A stretch of DNA of 64,000 nt, from the NCBI RefSeq assembly GCF_001514125.1, contig NZ_KQ948553.1:447501-511500 (forward strand), in the 5' to 3' direction. Every line of letters begins with the position of its first letter. The first letter of the stretch is position 1. The notes below the pieces were generated by a model, which did no database searches, was not told where the DNA came from, and saw nothing but the letters and a program-made list of their open reading frames with translations. The position numbers were made by a program, and so were the translations under genes. This stretch comes from Streptomyces longwoodensis (GTDB lineage: Bacteria > Actinomycetota > Actinomycetes > Streptomycetales > Streptomycetaceae). Below, one piece after another: positions 51,534 to 61,208 of the stretch.

Positions 51534-52478
51534 TCAGACCCGTCGGCGTGCCGCCTCGTAGAGCACGATGCCCGCCGCCACACCGGCGTTGAGGGACTCG
51601 GCGCCGCCCGGCATCGGGATGCGCACCCGGTAGTCGCAGGTCTCGCCGACGAGCCGGGACAGGCCCTTGCCCTCGCTGCCGACGACGATGACGACCGGGC
51701 CCCCGAGGGCGTCCAGCTCGCCGAGGTCGACCTCGCCGTCCGCGGCGAGCCCGACCACGACGACGCCCGCCTTCTTGTACGCCTCCAGCGCGCGCGTCAG
51801 GTTGGTGGCGCGCGCGACCGGCGTACGGGCGGCGGTGCCCGCGGACGTCTTCCAGGCGCCGGCGGTCATGCCGGCCGCGCGCCGCTCGGGCACGACCACG
51901 CCGTGACCGCCGAAGGCGGACACCGAGCGGACGACGGCACCGAGGTTGCGCGGGTCGGTCACCCCGTCGAGGGCCACGATCAGGGGGTCCTCGGCCGCCT
52001 CGGCGGCGGCGTCGGCCAGGTCCTCGGGGTGGGCGTACTCGTACGGCGGGACCTGGAGCACCAGGCCCTGGTGGTTGAGGCCGTTGGTCATGCGGTCCAG
52101 CTCGGGGCGGGGCGCCTCCATGAGGTTGATGCCGCCGCGCTCGGCCGCGAGCTGGAGCGCCTCGCGCACCCGCTCGTCGTTGTCGATGAACTGCTGGACG
52201 TACAGCGTCGTCGCGGGCACGCCGCCGCGCAGCGCCTCGACGACCGGGTTGCGGCCGACGACGAGCTCGGAGGCCGAGCGGCCGCCACCGCGCCGCTGCG
52301 GGGCACGGCCGCCCTGCGCGCGCTTGATCTTGGCCTGCGCGGCGCGCTGCTTGACGTGGCCCTTGCGCATTTCGGCGGGGGGCGTCGGCCCCTTGCCCTC
52401 GAGGCCCCGGCGCCGCTGGCCGCCACTGCCGACCTGCGCGCCCTTCTTGCCGGACATGCGGCGGTTGTTCCCGGCCAT
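51534..52478 (-). CDS. rlmB: 23S rRNA (guanosine-2'-O-)-methyltransferase RlmB
   Basis: A 314-residue SpoU/TrmH-type SAM-dependent methyltransferase with a knotted fold. The N-terminal ~60 residues are Gly/Arg/Lys-rich; a substrate-binding part follows (GRNPVVEALRGGVPATTLYV); SPOUT motifs are DGVTDPRNLGAVVRSVSAFGGHGVV, IVVGSEGKGLSRL and IPMPGGAESLNAGVAAGI. It methylates G2251 (E. coli numbering) in the peptidyl-transferase loop. Follows cysS in the conserved carD-ispD-ispF-cysS-rlmB order. Confidence 0.93.
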   Translation of the reverse strand: MAGNNRRMSGKKGAQVGSGGQRRRGLEGKGPTPPAEMRKGHVKQRAAQAKIKRAQGGRAPQRRGGGRSASELVVGRNPVVEALRGGVPATTLYVQQFIDNDERVREALQLAAERGGINLMEAPRPELDRMTNGLNHQGLVLQVPPYEYAHPEDLADAAAEAAEDPLIVALDGVTDPRNLGAVVRSVSAFGGHGVVVPERRAAGMTAGAWKTSAGTAARTPVARATNLTRALEAYKKAGVVVVGLAADGEVDLGELDALGGPVVIVVGSEGKGLSRLVGETCDYRVRIPMPGGAESLNAGVAAGIVLYEAARRRV

Positions 52479-52521
52479 GACCTACCTGTCTTCGTGAAGC
52501 GGGTGAACGTACGTGAGTGCC

Positions 52522-52553
52522 AGTGTGCCGCCCGGCGGGCCGGGCGGCACACT
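52522..52553 (-). terminator. stem-loop between cysS and rlmB
   Basis: AGTGTGCCGCCCG (52522-52534) pairs with CGGGCGGCACACT (52541-52553), loop six bases, 14 bp past the cysS stop. It probably limits read-through into rlmB. Confidence 0.75.
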
Positions 52554-52566
52554 CGTGTGCGGTCCG

Positions 52567-53967
<1,401 letters not shown>

Positions 53968-54034
53968 GGGTCCAGGGTAGTGGGCGCGGGCCGCTGCGCG
54001 TGCCGTGCCGGGCATCACGCCCCGCGCCCTGCGG

Positions 54035-54541
54035 TCAGCGGTCCGGGCCGGCCTGCGCGACCAGCGCCGTCGCCACCGCCATCAGTCCCTCGTCCCGCCC
54101 CGGGAAGCCCAGTCCGTCGGTGGTGGCGCCGGACACGGTCACCGGGGCGCCGGCCGCGTCCGACAGGATCTTCTCCGCCTCGTCCCGGCGCTTGCCGATC
54201 TTCGGGCGGGGGCCGATCACCTGCACGGCGACGTTGCCGATGACCCAGCCGGCCGCGCGCACGATGCGGGCCGCCTCCGTCAGCAGGGTCACCCCGGACG
54301 CGCCGGACCACTCGGGCCGCCCGGTGCCGAAGTGCCGGCCCAGGTCACCGAGGCCGGCGGCGGAGAAGAGCGCGTTGCACGCGGCGTGGGCGACGACGTC
54401 GGCGTCGGAGTGCCCGGCCAGTCCCGGCCCCTCCCCCTCCCACTTCAGGCCGGCGCACCACAGCTCGCGGCCCTCCTCGAACGCGTGGATGTCGGTGCCG
54501 ATGCCCACCCGGGGCAGCACGATCCGCGGCTCAGAAGCCAT
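54035..54541 (-). CDS. ispF: 2-C-methyl-D-erythritol 2,4-cyclodiphosphate synthase
   Basis: The fifth enzyme of the MEP isoprenoid pathway, 168 residues. The metal site GIGTDIHAF (Asp and His), the GHSDADVVAHA loop and a substrate loop with IGPRPKI are all present. Its start overlaps the ispD stop by 11 bp. It is a trimer in known cases. Confidence 0.96.
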   Translation of the reverse strand: MASEPRIVLPRVGIGTDIHAFEEGRELWCAGLKWEGEGPGLAGHSDADVVAHAACNALFSAAGLGDLGRHFGTGRPEWSGASGVTLLTEAARIVRAAGWVIGNVAVQVIGPRPKIGKRRDEAEKILSDAAGAPVTVSGATTDGLGFPGRDEGLMAVATALVAQAGPDR

Positions 54542-55283
54542 CGTTGAGCCTCCTGCGCGCCAGGACCGCCTCGGCGAGGACCAGGTCCAGCGGGCGCGTC
54601 ACCTTGAACGCCTCCTCGTGGCCCGGTACGACCACGACCCGCTCGCCGAGCTGTTCCACCATGCTCGCGTCGTCGGTCACCTCGCCGGTCACCGACGCGT
54701 GGGCGCGGACCAGCGCCTCCCGGTCGAACCCCTGGGGCGTCTGCACCGCGCGCAGCCGGGCCCGGGACGGGGTGGAGAGCACCGGCTCGGGGTCGCCGGG
54801 CGTCCCGGCCGGCTCGACCTCCTTGACGGTGTCCGCGAGCGGCAGCGCCGGCACGACCGCCGGGGCGCCCTCGCGCACCGCCTCGATCACCGCGTCCACC
54901 GTGTCGACCGGCACCAGCGGCCGGGCGGCGTCGTGGACCAGGACGATCCGGTACTCGGGGGGCAGGGCCTCCAGCCCGAGCCGCACCGACTCCTGGCGGG
55001 TCCCCCCGCCGGGGACGACGACGAAGTCCGTGCGCTCGGGCAGCGCGTGCGCGTCGAGGAGGGACTTCACCTCCGCCGCGCCGTCCGGCGGGGCCACGAC
55101 CACCACGAGGGACACCGCGCGCGAGGCGGCCAGCGCGCGCACCGCGTGGATGAGCATGGGGGTGCCGTTGAGCGTGCGCAGCGCCTTGGGGGCGCCGGGA
55201 CCTAGGCGAACTCCCCTGCCTGCGGCGGGAATCACGGCCGCCGTACGGGCCGGCGGGGGCGCGGGAAGCGAATCGTCAGACAT
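54531..55283 (-). CDS. ispD: 2-C-methyl-D-erythritol 4-phosphate cytidylyltransferase
   Basis: The third enzyme of the MEP pathway, 250 residues, forming CDP-methylerythritol. The opening is AAVIPAAGRGVRLGPGAPKAL; further motifs are VVVVAPPD, VLVHDAARPLVP and QTPQGFDREAL. It follows carD after a 348-bp gap and overlaps ispF by 11 bp. Confidence 0.96.
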   Translation of the reverse strand: MSDDSLPAPPPARTAAVIPAAGRGVRLGPGAPKALRTLNGTPMLIHAVRALAASRAVSLVVVVAPPDGAAEVKSLLDAHALPERTDFVVVPGGGTRQESVRLGLEALPPEYRIVLVHDAARPLVPVDTVDAVIEAVREGAPAVVPALPLADTVKEVEPAGTPGDPEPVLSTPSRARLRAVQTPQGFDREALVRAHASVTGEVTDDASMVEQLGERVVVVPGHEEAFKVTRPLDLVLAEAVLARRRLNDGF

Positions 55284-55631
55284 CGGTTCCTGTCAGGTTT
55301 GTGTGCTCAGCCTACGTGGGTATGGCCTGGGGAGTGCCGGGCGCGACGCTTGACCAGACCCTTCCGTGACGCACCGGTCGAGCCGCTCGGCCCGGGCCCG
55401 GCACGCCAAGTATCGGGGGCTTCCCCCGACGTACCCGCCCCAGGTGCCGGTCCTCGTGTGCCGTCGTGGCGGCATCGGTGACCCGCCGGAGCGCACCGGC
55501 GTCCGTACGGCAGCCGGGTACGAACATGCCGCAGCGCCCGGCGACGAGGAATTCGTCATCGGGCACCGCGGCATTTCGATGTGCTGCTGGATGCTGCTGT
55601 CTGGGCTGCGCCGGACCAGGGGGGCCTGACG
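55284..55631 (-). promoter_or_regulatory. carD-ispD gap with one hairpin
   Basis: TCGGGGG-CTT-CCCCCGA (55413-55429) is a perfect 7-bp stem and the best candidate carD terminator, though about 200 bp past its stop. Between it and the ispD start the sequence CTTGACCAGACC (minus strand not scored) gives no clear promoter. No gene was found in the rest of the gap. Confidence 0.4.
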
Positions 55632-56114
55632 TCAGGAGGCGAGAACCTCGTCGAGCAGCGCCTCGGCCTTGTCCTCGTTGGTGTTCTCCGCGAGCGCGAG
55701 CTCGCTCACCAGGATCTGGCGGGCCTTGGCGAGCATGCGCTTCTCACCGGCGGAGAGTCCGCGCTCGCGCTCACGACGCCACAGGTCACGCACGACTTCC
55801 GCGACCTTGATGACATCGCCGGAGGCGAGCTTCTCCAGATTTGCCTTGTAACGACGCGACCAGTTCGTGGGCTCCTCGGCGTACGGCGCGCGCAGCACCT
55901 CGAAGACCCGGTCCAGCCCGTCCTGACCGACCACATCACGCACGCCGACGAACTCCGCATTGTCCGCTGGCACACGCACCGTCAGGTCGCCCTGGGCGAC
56001 CTTCAGCACCAAGTAGGTCTTGTCCACGCCTTTGATCTGGCGAGTTTCGATGGCCTCGATCAGCGCGGCCCCGTGATGGGGATAGACCACGGTGTCGCCA
56101 ACCTTGAACGTCAT
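55632..56114 (-). CDS. carD: CarD-family RNA polymerase-binding regulator
   Basis: A 160-residue CarD protein that binds the RNA polymerase beta subunit through its N-terminal domain (FKVGDTVVYPHHGAALIEAIETR) and the promoter DNA fork through the helical C-terminal half (LWRRERERGLSAGEKRMLAKARQIL). It stabilises open complexes, especially at rRNA promoters. Located as in mycobacteria, upstream of ispD-ispF. A long divergent gap lies upstream. Confidence 0.97.
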   Translation of the reverse strand: MTFKVGDTVVYPHHGAALIEAIETRQIKGVDKTYLVLKVAQGDLTVRVPADNAEFVGVRDVVGQDGLDRVFEVLRAPYAEEPTNWSRRYKANLEKLASGDVIKVAEVVRDLWRRERERGLSAGEKRMLAKARQILVSELALAENTNEDKAEALLDEVLAS

Positions 56115-56409
56115 GTGACAGGTACCCCTTCCGTGGCTATCCAGGGTAACACGGAAACCGGCGGTTCTGAATGGCGTTTTCGCAGGTCAGGGCATATCTC
56201 GGGGCTTGACAACAGCGACAGGAACGTGCTGCGCGGGGTGCCCGGAAGCAGGTATTCGCAGGTCGGAGCGGCTGTCCGAGCCGGGTGAAACGCGCACGTC
56301 ACACGCGTCCGGAGCCCCGCGAAGACGCCCGAAACGCACCGAATGTCTGGTTCCAAGCGTGCGACTTCCGCTACTCCGTTCGGTGCGCGGAGTCGGATCC
56401 GCGTCGTTT

Positions 56410-56455
56410 CCGGAATTGATCACGACGACCCCGAACGAGCGGTGATCAATTCCGG
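56410..56455. repeat. long inverted repeat between carD and the lipoprotein gene
   Basis: CCGGAATTGATCA (56410-56422) and TGATCAATTCCGG (56443-56455) are exact reverse complements, 20 bp apart. Each arm also contains the palindrome TGATCA. It sits roughly in the middle of the 613-bp gap 56115-56727, in an AT-richer patch. A second, smaller inverted repeat CCTAAGG/CCTTAGG lies at 56653-56678. No gene is evident in the gap. Confidence 0.8.
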
Positions 56456-56727
56456 GGACGGCAGCGCATTCCGCCACGGAAAATCCCCGGGCACGGGCCG
56501 TCGACGCTTATGTGAATGGCGGGCGTCGGAGTCAGTTGTGACTCCTGAGGCGCATGTGACAGGTGGGGCGGATGGTGCTCGATGACCTCCGCGACCGGCC
56601 CGGTGTGCCTTAGAGGCGGGTCGGGTGCGGCGCCCCGGGAACGGCTCGGTAACCTAAGGCCGCTGACTGACCCTTAGGGCGGCTTTGTCAAGGGAGCCGT
56701 CCGTGCGTTCAAGGAGTTGCCGCCGCC

Positions 56728-57387
56728 GTGAGCAGCAGCCTTCGACGCGGCGCCCTCGCCGCCTCCGCCCTCGCGTTCTCGATCGCCACGCTCGCCGGCT
56801 GCGCGGCCGGCAACAACGCCCAGACACTGGAGATCAAGCCGGACAACGCGGCCGTCCACGTCGGCGACATCAAGATCCAGAACGCCACCGTCATCACCCA
56901 GCCCGACCGCGAGTCCACCGGCCCGGCCGTGGTCGCCGCCACCATCTTCAACGGCGGTGACACCGACCAGACCCTCGACTCCGTGACCGTCGAGGGCGCG
57001 GACAAGGACGCCCAGCTCTCCCCCGCCAAGGGCCAGAAGGGCAAGCTGGTCGTCCCGGCCGGCGGCTCCCTGGTCCTCGGTGGCCAGGACAACGCCTCCG
57101 CGGTGCTCTCCGGCAGCCCCGAGGCCGTCCAGGACGGCAACGCGCAGAAGGTGACCTTCACCTTCAGCGAGACGGGCGAGGTGAGCCTGCGCGCCTTCGT
57201 CGTGCCGGCCAAGAGCTACTTCTCCGGCTGGGGCCCCACCGACGTCCCCAGCGCCTCGCAGAGCCCGTCCGCCTCGCAGAGCGCGCCCGCGTCGGCGAAC
57301 CCGAACACGGACGTCTCGGGCGCGAGCGAGTCCCCGGCCGCCGCCGAGTCCTCCTCGCCGTCGGCGTCGGAGTCCGCGTCCCAGTGA
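56728..57387 (+). CDS. DUF461-type putative lipoprotein
   Basis: A 219-residue lipoprotein with lipobox LAGC (C25). The mature part (VGDIKIQNATVITQPD, GPAVVAATIFNGGDTDQTLDSVTV, VPAGGSLVLGG) resembles the PCuAC/DUF461 fold linked to copper delivery, but the Met/His copper ligands are not evident, so a copper role is uncertain. The C-terminal 55 residues are a Ser/Ala/Pro tail. The GTG at 56728 has AAGGAG upstream. It is convergent with phoP behind a shared terminator. Confidence 0.78.
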   Translation: MSSSLRRGALAASALAFSIATLAGCAAGNNAQTLEIKPDNAAVHVGDIKIQNATVITQPDRESTGPAVVAATIFNGGDTDQTLDSVTVEGADKDAQLSPAKGQKGKLVVPAGGSLVLGGQDNASAVLSGSPEAVQDGNAQKVTFTFSETGEVSLRAFVVPAKSYFSGWGPTDVPSASQSPSASQSAPASANPNTDVSGASESPAAAESSSPSASESASQ

Positions 57388-57420
57388 CCCGGCCCCGGGC
57401 CTGACGCCCGCGGAACCACG

Positions 57421-57457
57421 GAGAAGGGCGGCACCCCTTGGGGGTGCCGCCCTTCTC
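57421..57457. terminator. bidirectional terminator
   Basis: A perfect 17-bp stem (57421-57437 with 57441-57457) with loop TTG lies between the lipoprotein gene and phoP. Confidence 0.9.
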
Positions 57458-57479
57458 GTCGTCATGGGGTGCGGGCGGC

Positions 57480-58160
57480 CTACGGCTCGAACTTGTAGCC
57501 CAGGCCGCGGACCGTCACCAGGTAGCGCGGGGCGCCCGGGTCCGGCTCGATCTTGGCGCGCAGGCGCTTGACGTGGACGTCGAGGGTCTTGGTGTCGCCC
57601 ACGTAGTCGGCGCCCCAGACGCGGTCGATCAGCTGCATGCGGGTCAGGACGCGGCCCGCGTTGCGCAGGAGCATCTCCAGCAGGTCGAACTCCTTCAGCG
57701 GGAGGTCGACCTTCGAGCCGGACACCGTCACGACGTGGCGGTCCACGTCCATCCGGACCGGCCCGGCCTCCAGCGCGGCCGGGGTGACCTCCTCCGGCTC
57801 GCCCCGCCGGCGCAGGACGGCGCGGATGCGGGCGACCAGCTCGCGCGAGGAGAACGGCTTGGTGACGTAGTCGTCGGCCCCTATCTCCAGGCCGACCACC
57901 TTGTCGATCTCGCTGTCCTTGGCGGTCACCATGATGACGGGGACGTTGGAGCGGCCGCGCAGCTGGCGGCACACCTCGGTGCCGGGCAGCCCCGGCAGCA
58001 TCAGGTCGAGGAGCACGAGGTCGGCGCCGTTGCGCTCGAACTCGTCGAGGCCGTCGGGCCCGGTCGCCGCCACGGCGACCTCGAAGCCCTCCTTGCGGAG
58101 CATGTAGGACAGGGCGTCGGAGAAGGACTCCTCGTCCTCGACGACGAGCACACGGGTCAC
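57480..58160 (-). CDS. phoP: phosphate-response regulator PhoP
   Basis: A 226-residue OmpR-type regulator. The receiver domain has D9-E10 and the phosphate acceptor D52 (VLLDLMLPG), with the conserved Lys in VTKPFS; the winged-helix output is at 125-226 (VRGLGYKFEP at the end). PhoP binds PHO boxes when phosphate is scarce and also affects antibiotics and nitrogen genes in Streptomyces. Its GTG start overlaps the phoR stop by 4 bp (58157-58160), so the pair is coupled. Confidence 0.97.
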   Translation of the reverse strand: MTRVLVVEDEESFSDALSYMLRKEGFEVAVAATGPDGLDEFERNGADLVLLDLMLPGLPGTEVCRQLRGRSNVPVIMVTAKDSEIDKVVGLEIGADDYVTKPFSSRELVARIRAVLRRRGEPEEVTPAALEAGPVRMDVDRHVVTVSGSKVDLPLKEFDLLEMLLRNAGRVLTRMQLIDRVWGADYVGDTKTLDVHVKRLRAKIEPDPGAPRYLVTVRGLGYKFEP

Positions 58161-59464
58161 GGAAGGACCTCCGGGGCGGAAAGCGTTTCGTACGCGGTGG
58201 AGTCGGGGGATGCGGCAGAAGAGGGGTGGGACGGGCCGGCGGCGGAACGCCGGTCCCCGTCTCGGACGTCGTCCTCGTCGTCGAGAGCGGGGTGCTGCAG
58301 GGCCCGGTCACGGGCGGCGCCCGCCTCCGGGAGCCGCAGGGTGAACGTGGAGCCCTGACCCTCGGAGCTCCAGACCGTGACCTCCCCGCCGTGCGAGGCG
58401 GCCACGTGCTTGACGATCGCCAGCCCGAGCCCCGTACCGCCGGTGGCACGGGAGCGGGCCGGGTCGACCCGGTAGAAGCGCTCGAAGATGCGCTCCTTGT
58501 CCTTGTCGGAGATGCCGATGCCCTGGTCGGTCACGGCGATCTCGATGAGGTCCCCGCCGGGCGCGGTGATCCGGCGCACGGCGATCCCGACGCGGGTGCG
58601 GGCCGGGGAGTAGTTGACGGCGTTCTCGACCAGGTTGCCGAGCGCGGCGGCCAGCTGGCCGCGGTTGCCCCACACGTGCAGGTCCGCGGTGCCGCCGGCG
58701 GCCATGGTGATCTGCTTGGTGCCCGCCTGGTGCCGGCACCGGTCGATCGCCTCGGCGACCAGCTCGTCGATGCGGACCGGCTCGGCGTCCTCCAGCGGGT
58801 CGTCGTTCTGCACCCGGGAGAGGTCGATCAGCTCCTGCACGAGGTTGGTCAGCCGGGTCGCCTCGATCTGCATCCGGCCGGCGAAGCGCTGCACCGCCTC
58901 CGGGTCGTCCGAGGCGTCCAGGACGGCCTCCGACAGCAGGGAGAGCGCCCCGACCGGGGTCTTCAGCTCATGGCTGACGTTCGCCACGAAGTCGCGCCGG
59001 ACCGCCTCGATGCGCCGCGCCTCGGTGAGGTCCTCGACGAGCAGCATCACCAGCCGGGAGCCCAGCGGGGCCACGCGCGCGGAGACCGCGAGCGCGTCGC
59101 CGCGGCCGGTGCCGCGCCGCGGGAGGTCCAGCTCGACCTGGCGTATCTCGCCGTCGCGCCGGGTGTCCCGGGCCATCTGGAGCATCGGCTCCACGGCCAG
59201 CTTGCCGCCGCGGACCAGCCCGAGGGCGTACGCCGCGGAGCTCGCCTTGACGACGGCGTCGGCCTCGTCGAGGACCACCGCGGAGGACCGCAGCACGGAG
59301 AGCACGGTGTCGACGCCGGGCGGGAGCACGGGGTCGGTGTGCAGGGAGGTGCGGGTGGGACGGCTCTGGTCGCGCTCGCTCCAGCGGAACGCCAGCATGG
59401 CGATGACACCGGTGAGCACCCCGGCGATCGCTGCCGCTGCGGCGACCGCCGCGTTCACGTCCAT
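58157..59464 (-). CDS. phoR: phosphate sensor kinase PhoR
   Basis: A 435-residue histidine kinase with a single N-terminal membrane segment (~5-27), a PAS-like region (~55-150), the H-box FVANVSHELKTPVG with H165, and an ATPase domain (NLVENAVNYSP, DQGIGISDKDKERIFERFYRV, GTGLGLAIVKHV). The C-terminal ~50 residues are disordered. It phosphorylates PhoP. Transcribed first, from the PHO-box region at 59538-59570. Confidence 0.95.
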   Translation of the reverse strand: MDVNAAVAAAAAIAGVLTGVIAMLAFRWSERDQSRPTRTSLHTDPVLPPGVDTVLSVLRSSAVVLDEADAVVKASSAAYALGLVRGGKLAVEPMLQMARDTRRDGEIRQVELDLPRRGTGRGDALAVSARVAPLGSRLVMLLVEDLTEARRIEAVRRDFVANVSHELKTPVGALSLLSEAVLDASDDPEAVQRFAGRMQIEATRLTNLVQELIDLSRVQNDDPLEDAEPVRIDELVAEAIDRCRHQAGTKQITMAAGGTADLHVWGNRGQLAAALGNLVENAVNYSPARTRVGIAVRRITAPGGDLIEIAVTDQGIGISDKDKERIFERFYRVDPARSRATGGTGLGLAIVKHVAASHGGEVTVWSSEGQGSTFTLRLPEAGAARDRALQHPALDDEDDVRDGDRRSAAGPSHPSSAASPDSTAYETLSAPEVLP

Positions 59465-59537
59465 GCGTCCAGGTTAGGCATGCCGTCCGTGCTGGCCACA
59501 GCCATCGAGGTGCGACCTCGAACACTCGTCGCCCAGA

Positions 59538-59570
59538 GTTCACCTGGGAGCCAGGGGTGGTTCATTTGAG
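59538..59570. promoter_or_regulatory. PHO box (three 11-bp units) between phoR and phoU
   Basis: GTTCACCTGGG (59538-59548) and GTTCATTTGAG (59560-59570) are strong PhoP direct-repeat units with a weaker unit between them. This is the PHO box of the phoRP-phoU divergent promoter known in Streptomyces. Another gapless stretch, 59571-59707, holds the phoU promoter and leader. Confidence 0.92.
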
Positions 59571-59707
59571 GGGACGGAAACCGACGCGTACGGGGCACAC
59601 CGTGGGAACGTGGGGTTCGCACCGCCGGTTCCCGGACCGGGACGTCCCCGGCACCCCCGAACCCGGAACCCCCTGGACCCCAGGAACACATACGAGAGGG
59701 AAGCCTG

Positions 59708-60394
59708 ATGCGGGACGCGTACCACGAGGAACTTGACTCGATCGGCGACGGTCTGGTGGAGATGGCCCGGCTGGTCGGCTCGGCGATCGGACGCGCCACC
59801 ACCGCGATCCTCGACACGGACCTGAAGCTGGCCGAGAGCGTCATCGAGGCCGACAAGAGGGTCGACGAACTGCAGCACGAGCTGGAGGCGCGGGCCATAG
59901 CGCTGCTCGCCCGCCAGCAGCCGGTGGCGACGGACCTGCGCATCGTCGTGACGTCGCTGCGGATGTCCGCCGACCTGGAGCGCTCCGGCGACCTCGCCCA
60001 GCACGTGGCGAAGCTCGCCCGGCTGCGCTTCCCGGACCGCGCCGTCCCGCACGACCTGCACGCCACCATCCTGGAGATGGGGCAGCTGGCACAGCGGCTG
60101 ATGGCCAAGGCGGCCGAGGTGATCGTCACCAAGGACGTCGACCTGGCGATGCAGCTGGAGCAGGACGACGACGAGATGGACCTGCTGCACCGCACGCTCT
60201 TCCAGCACCTGATGGACGAGCGCTGGCGGCACGGCATCGAGACGGCCGTCGACGTCACCCTGCTCGGCCGCTACTACGAGCGGTACGCCGACCACGCGGT
60301 GGCGGTCGCCAAGCGCGTCGTATTCCTGGTGACGGGCGAGCACGCGGACCTCCTCGGCGCGGACTACCAGCCCGAGATCCAGGCCGAGGCGTAG
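59708..60394 (+). CDS. phoU: phosphate-signalling complex protein PhoU
   Basis: A 228-residue all-helical protein with two PhoU repeats (MARLVGSAIGRATTAIL ... and MGQLAQRLMAKAAEVIV ...), each with metal-binding acidic clusters. It links the Pst transporter to PhoR. The ATG at 59708 has GAGAGGGAAG upstream. Divergent from phoRP, as usual in Streptomyces. Confidence 0.96.
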   Translation: MRDAYHEELDSIGDGLVEMARLVGSAIGRATTAILDTDLKLAESVIEADKRVDELQHELEARAIALLARQQPVATDLRIVVTSLRMSADLERSGDLAQHVAKLARLRFPDRAVPHDLHATILEMGQLAQRLMAKAAEVIVTKDVDLAMQLEQDDDEMDLLHRTLFQHLMDERWRHGIETAVDVTLLGRYYERYADHAVAVAKRVVFLVTGEHADLLGADYQPEIQAEA

Positions 60395-60552
60395 CCCGCG
60401 GCGTCCCCGCGCGAGCCGGCTGCGGGAAGCCCGGGGAAGCCGGAGGGGGCGGGCGGGTGCCCGGCGGGGCGTGGGCGAGCCACTGTGCGCCGTTGATGCG
60501 CCCAGCCCGGCGGGCATGCAATGGGTACAGGCACCAGCCTCGAGGAGGGTCC

Positions 60553-60717
60553 ATGGCCGAAACCCCCAGCACCCCCGGTACGACACCCGACCCCACGCAG
60601 GAGCGCCCGACCGAGCGGCCCGCCGAGATCAGGAACCTCACCCTGATCGGCGCGTGCGGCTGCGGCTCGGGGTGCGGGTGCGGGTGCCAGTCGGGCAATC
60701 CGTGCCAGTGCGGGTGA
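60553..60717 (+). CDS. cysteine-rich, metallothionein-like small protein
   Basis: A 54-residue protein. The last 20 residues hold seven Cys (35, 37, 41, 43, 45, 51, 53) in CxC steps (ACGCGSGCGCGC, then NPCQCG), the first half is Thr/Pro/Glu-rich. The spacing suggests a metal cluster. An excellent ribosome site (GAGGAGGG) precedes the ATG and a strong terminator follows, so it is a real gene despite its size. Its neighbour at 60897 is a nickel-binding-type protein. No family name is known to me. Confidence 0.78.
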   Translation: MAETPSTPGTTPDPTQERPTERPAEIRNLTLIGACGCGSGCGCGCQSGNPCQCG

Positions 60718-60735
60718 GGTGAGCGAGGACGAGCC

Positions 60736-60765
60736 AGGGCCCCGGCGGGCTGCCGCCGGGGCCCT
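60736..60765 (+). terminator. terminator after the Cys-rich gene
   Basis: AGGGCCCCGGCGG (60736-60748) pairs perfectly with CCGCCGGGGCCCT (60753-60765), loop GCTG. Confidence 0.88.
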
Positions 60766-60896
60766 CGTCGTACGGGAGGCGTGCGCGCGGGGGCGTGCGC
60801 GCGTGCTGCGGTGTCGGCCGGTGATCGTCTGCGCGTCGGCGCGGGGCGGCGCAGCATGGAGGGAGGGCGGGTCGGAACCGAAGGAGGTGCGGGAAC

Positions 60897-61145
60897 ATGC
60901 CCAAGTTCATGGACGTCCACCGCGGCATGGCGGGCATCACCGAAGAGCAGCTGATGGAGGCCCACAACGCCGATCTCGCCATCGAGGGGGACGAGCACGT
61001 CCACTTCGAGAGCGCCTGGGCGGACCCGGAGGCCGGCGTCGTCTACTGCCTGTCCGAGGCCCCCTCGGCCGAGGCGGTCCAGCGCATCCACGAGCGCGCG
61101 GGACACAAGGCGGACGAGGTGCATCCGGTGCCGCTGAGCGTCTGA
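60897..61145 (+). CDS. SCO4226-family nickel-binding protein (DUF4242)
   Basis: An 82-residue ferredoxin-like-fold protein, close to SCO4226 of S. coelicolor, whose structure was solved as a nickel-binding dimer. It begins MPKFMDVHRGMAGITEEQLMEAH and ends GHKADEVHPV; the His residues in MDVHRG and HVHFES are candidate metal ligands. GAAGGAGG gives an ideal ribosome site. Role in the cell unknown; nickel storage or sensing is possible. Confidence 0.92.
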   Translation: MPKFMDVHRGMAGITEEQLMEAHNADLAIEGDEHVHFESAWADPEAGVVYCLSEAPSAEAVQRIHERAGHKADEVHPVPLSV

Positions 61146-61161
61146 GGGAGGACCGTGCCGG

Positions 61162-61203
61162 GCGGGGCCGGGCTCCGGACCCCCGGACCAGGCCCGGCCC
61201 CGC
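61162..61203. terminator. nested double stem-loop between convergent genes
   Basis: GCGGGGCCGGGC (61162-61173) pairs with GCCCGGCCCCGC (61192-61203); inside, TCCGG (61174-61178) pairs with CCGGA (61183-61187). Confidence 0.82.
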
Positions 61204-61208
61204 TCGGT

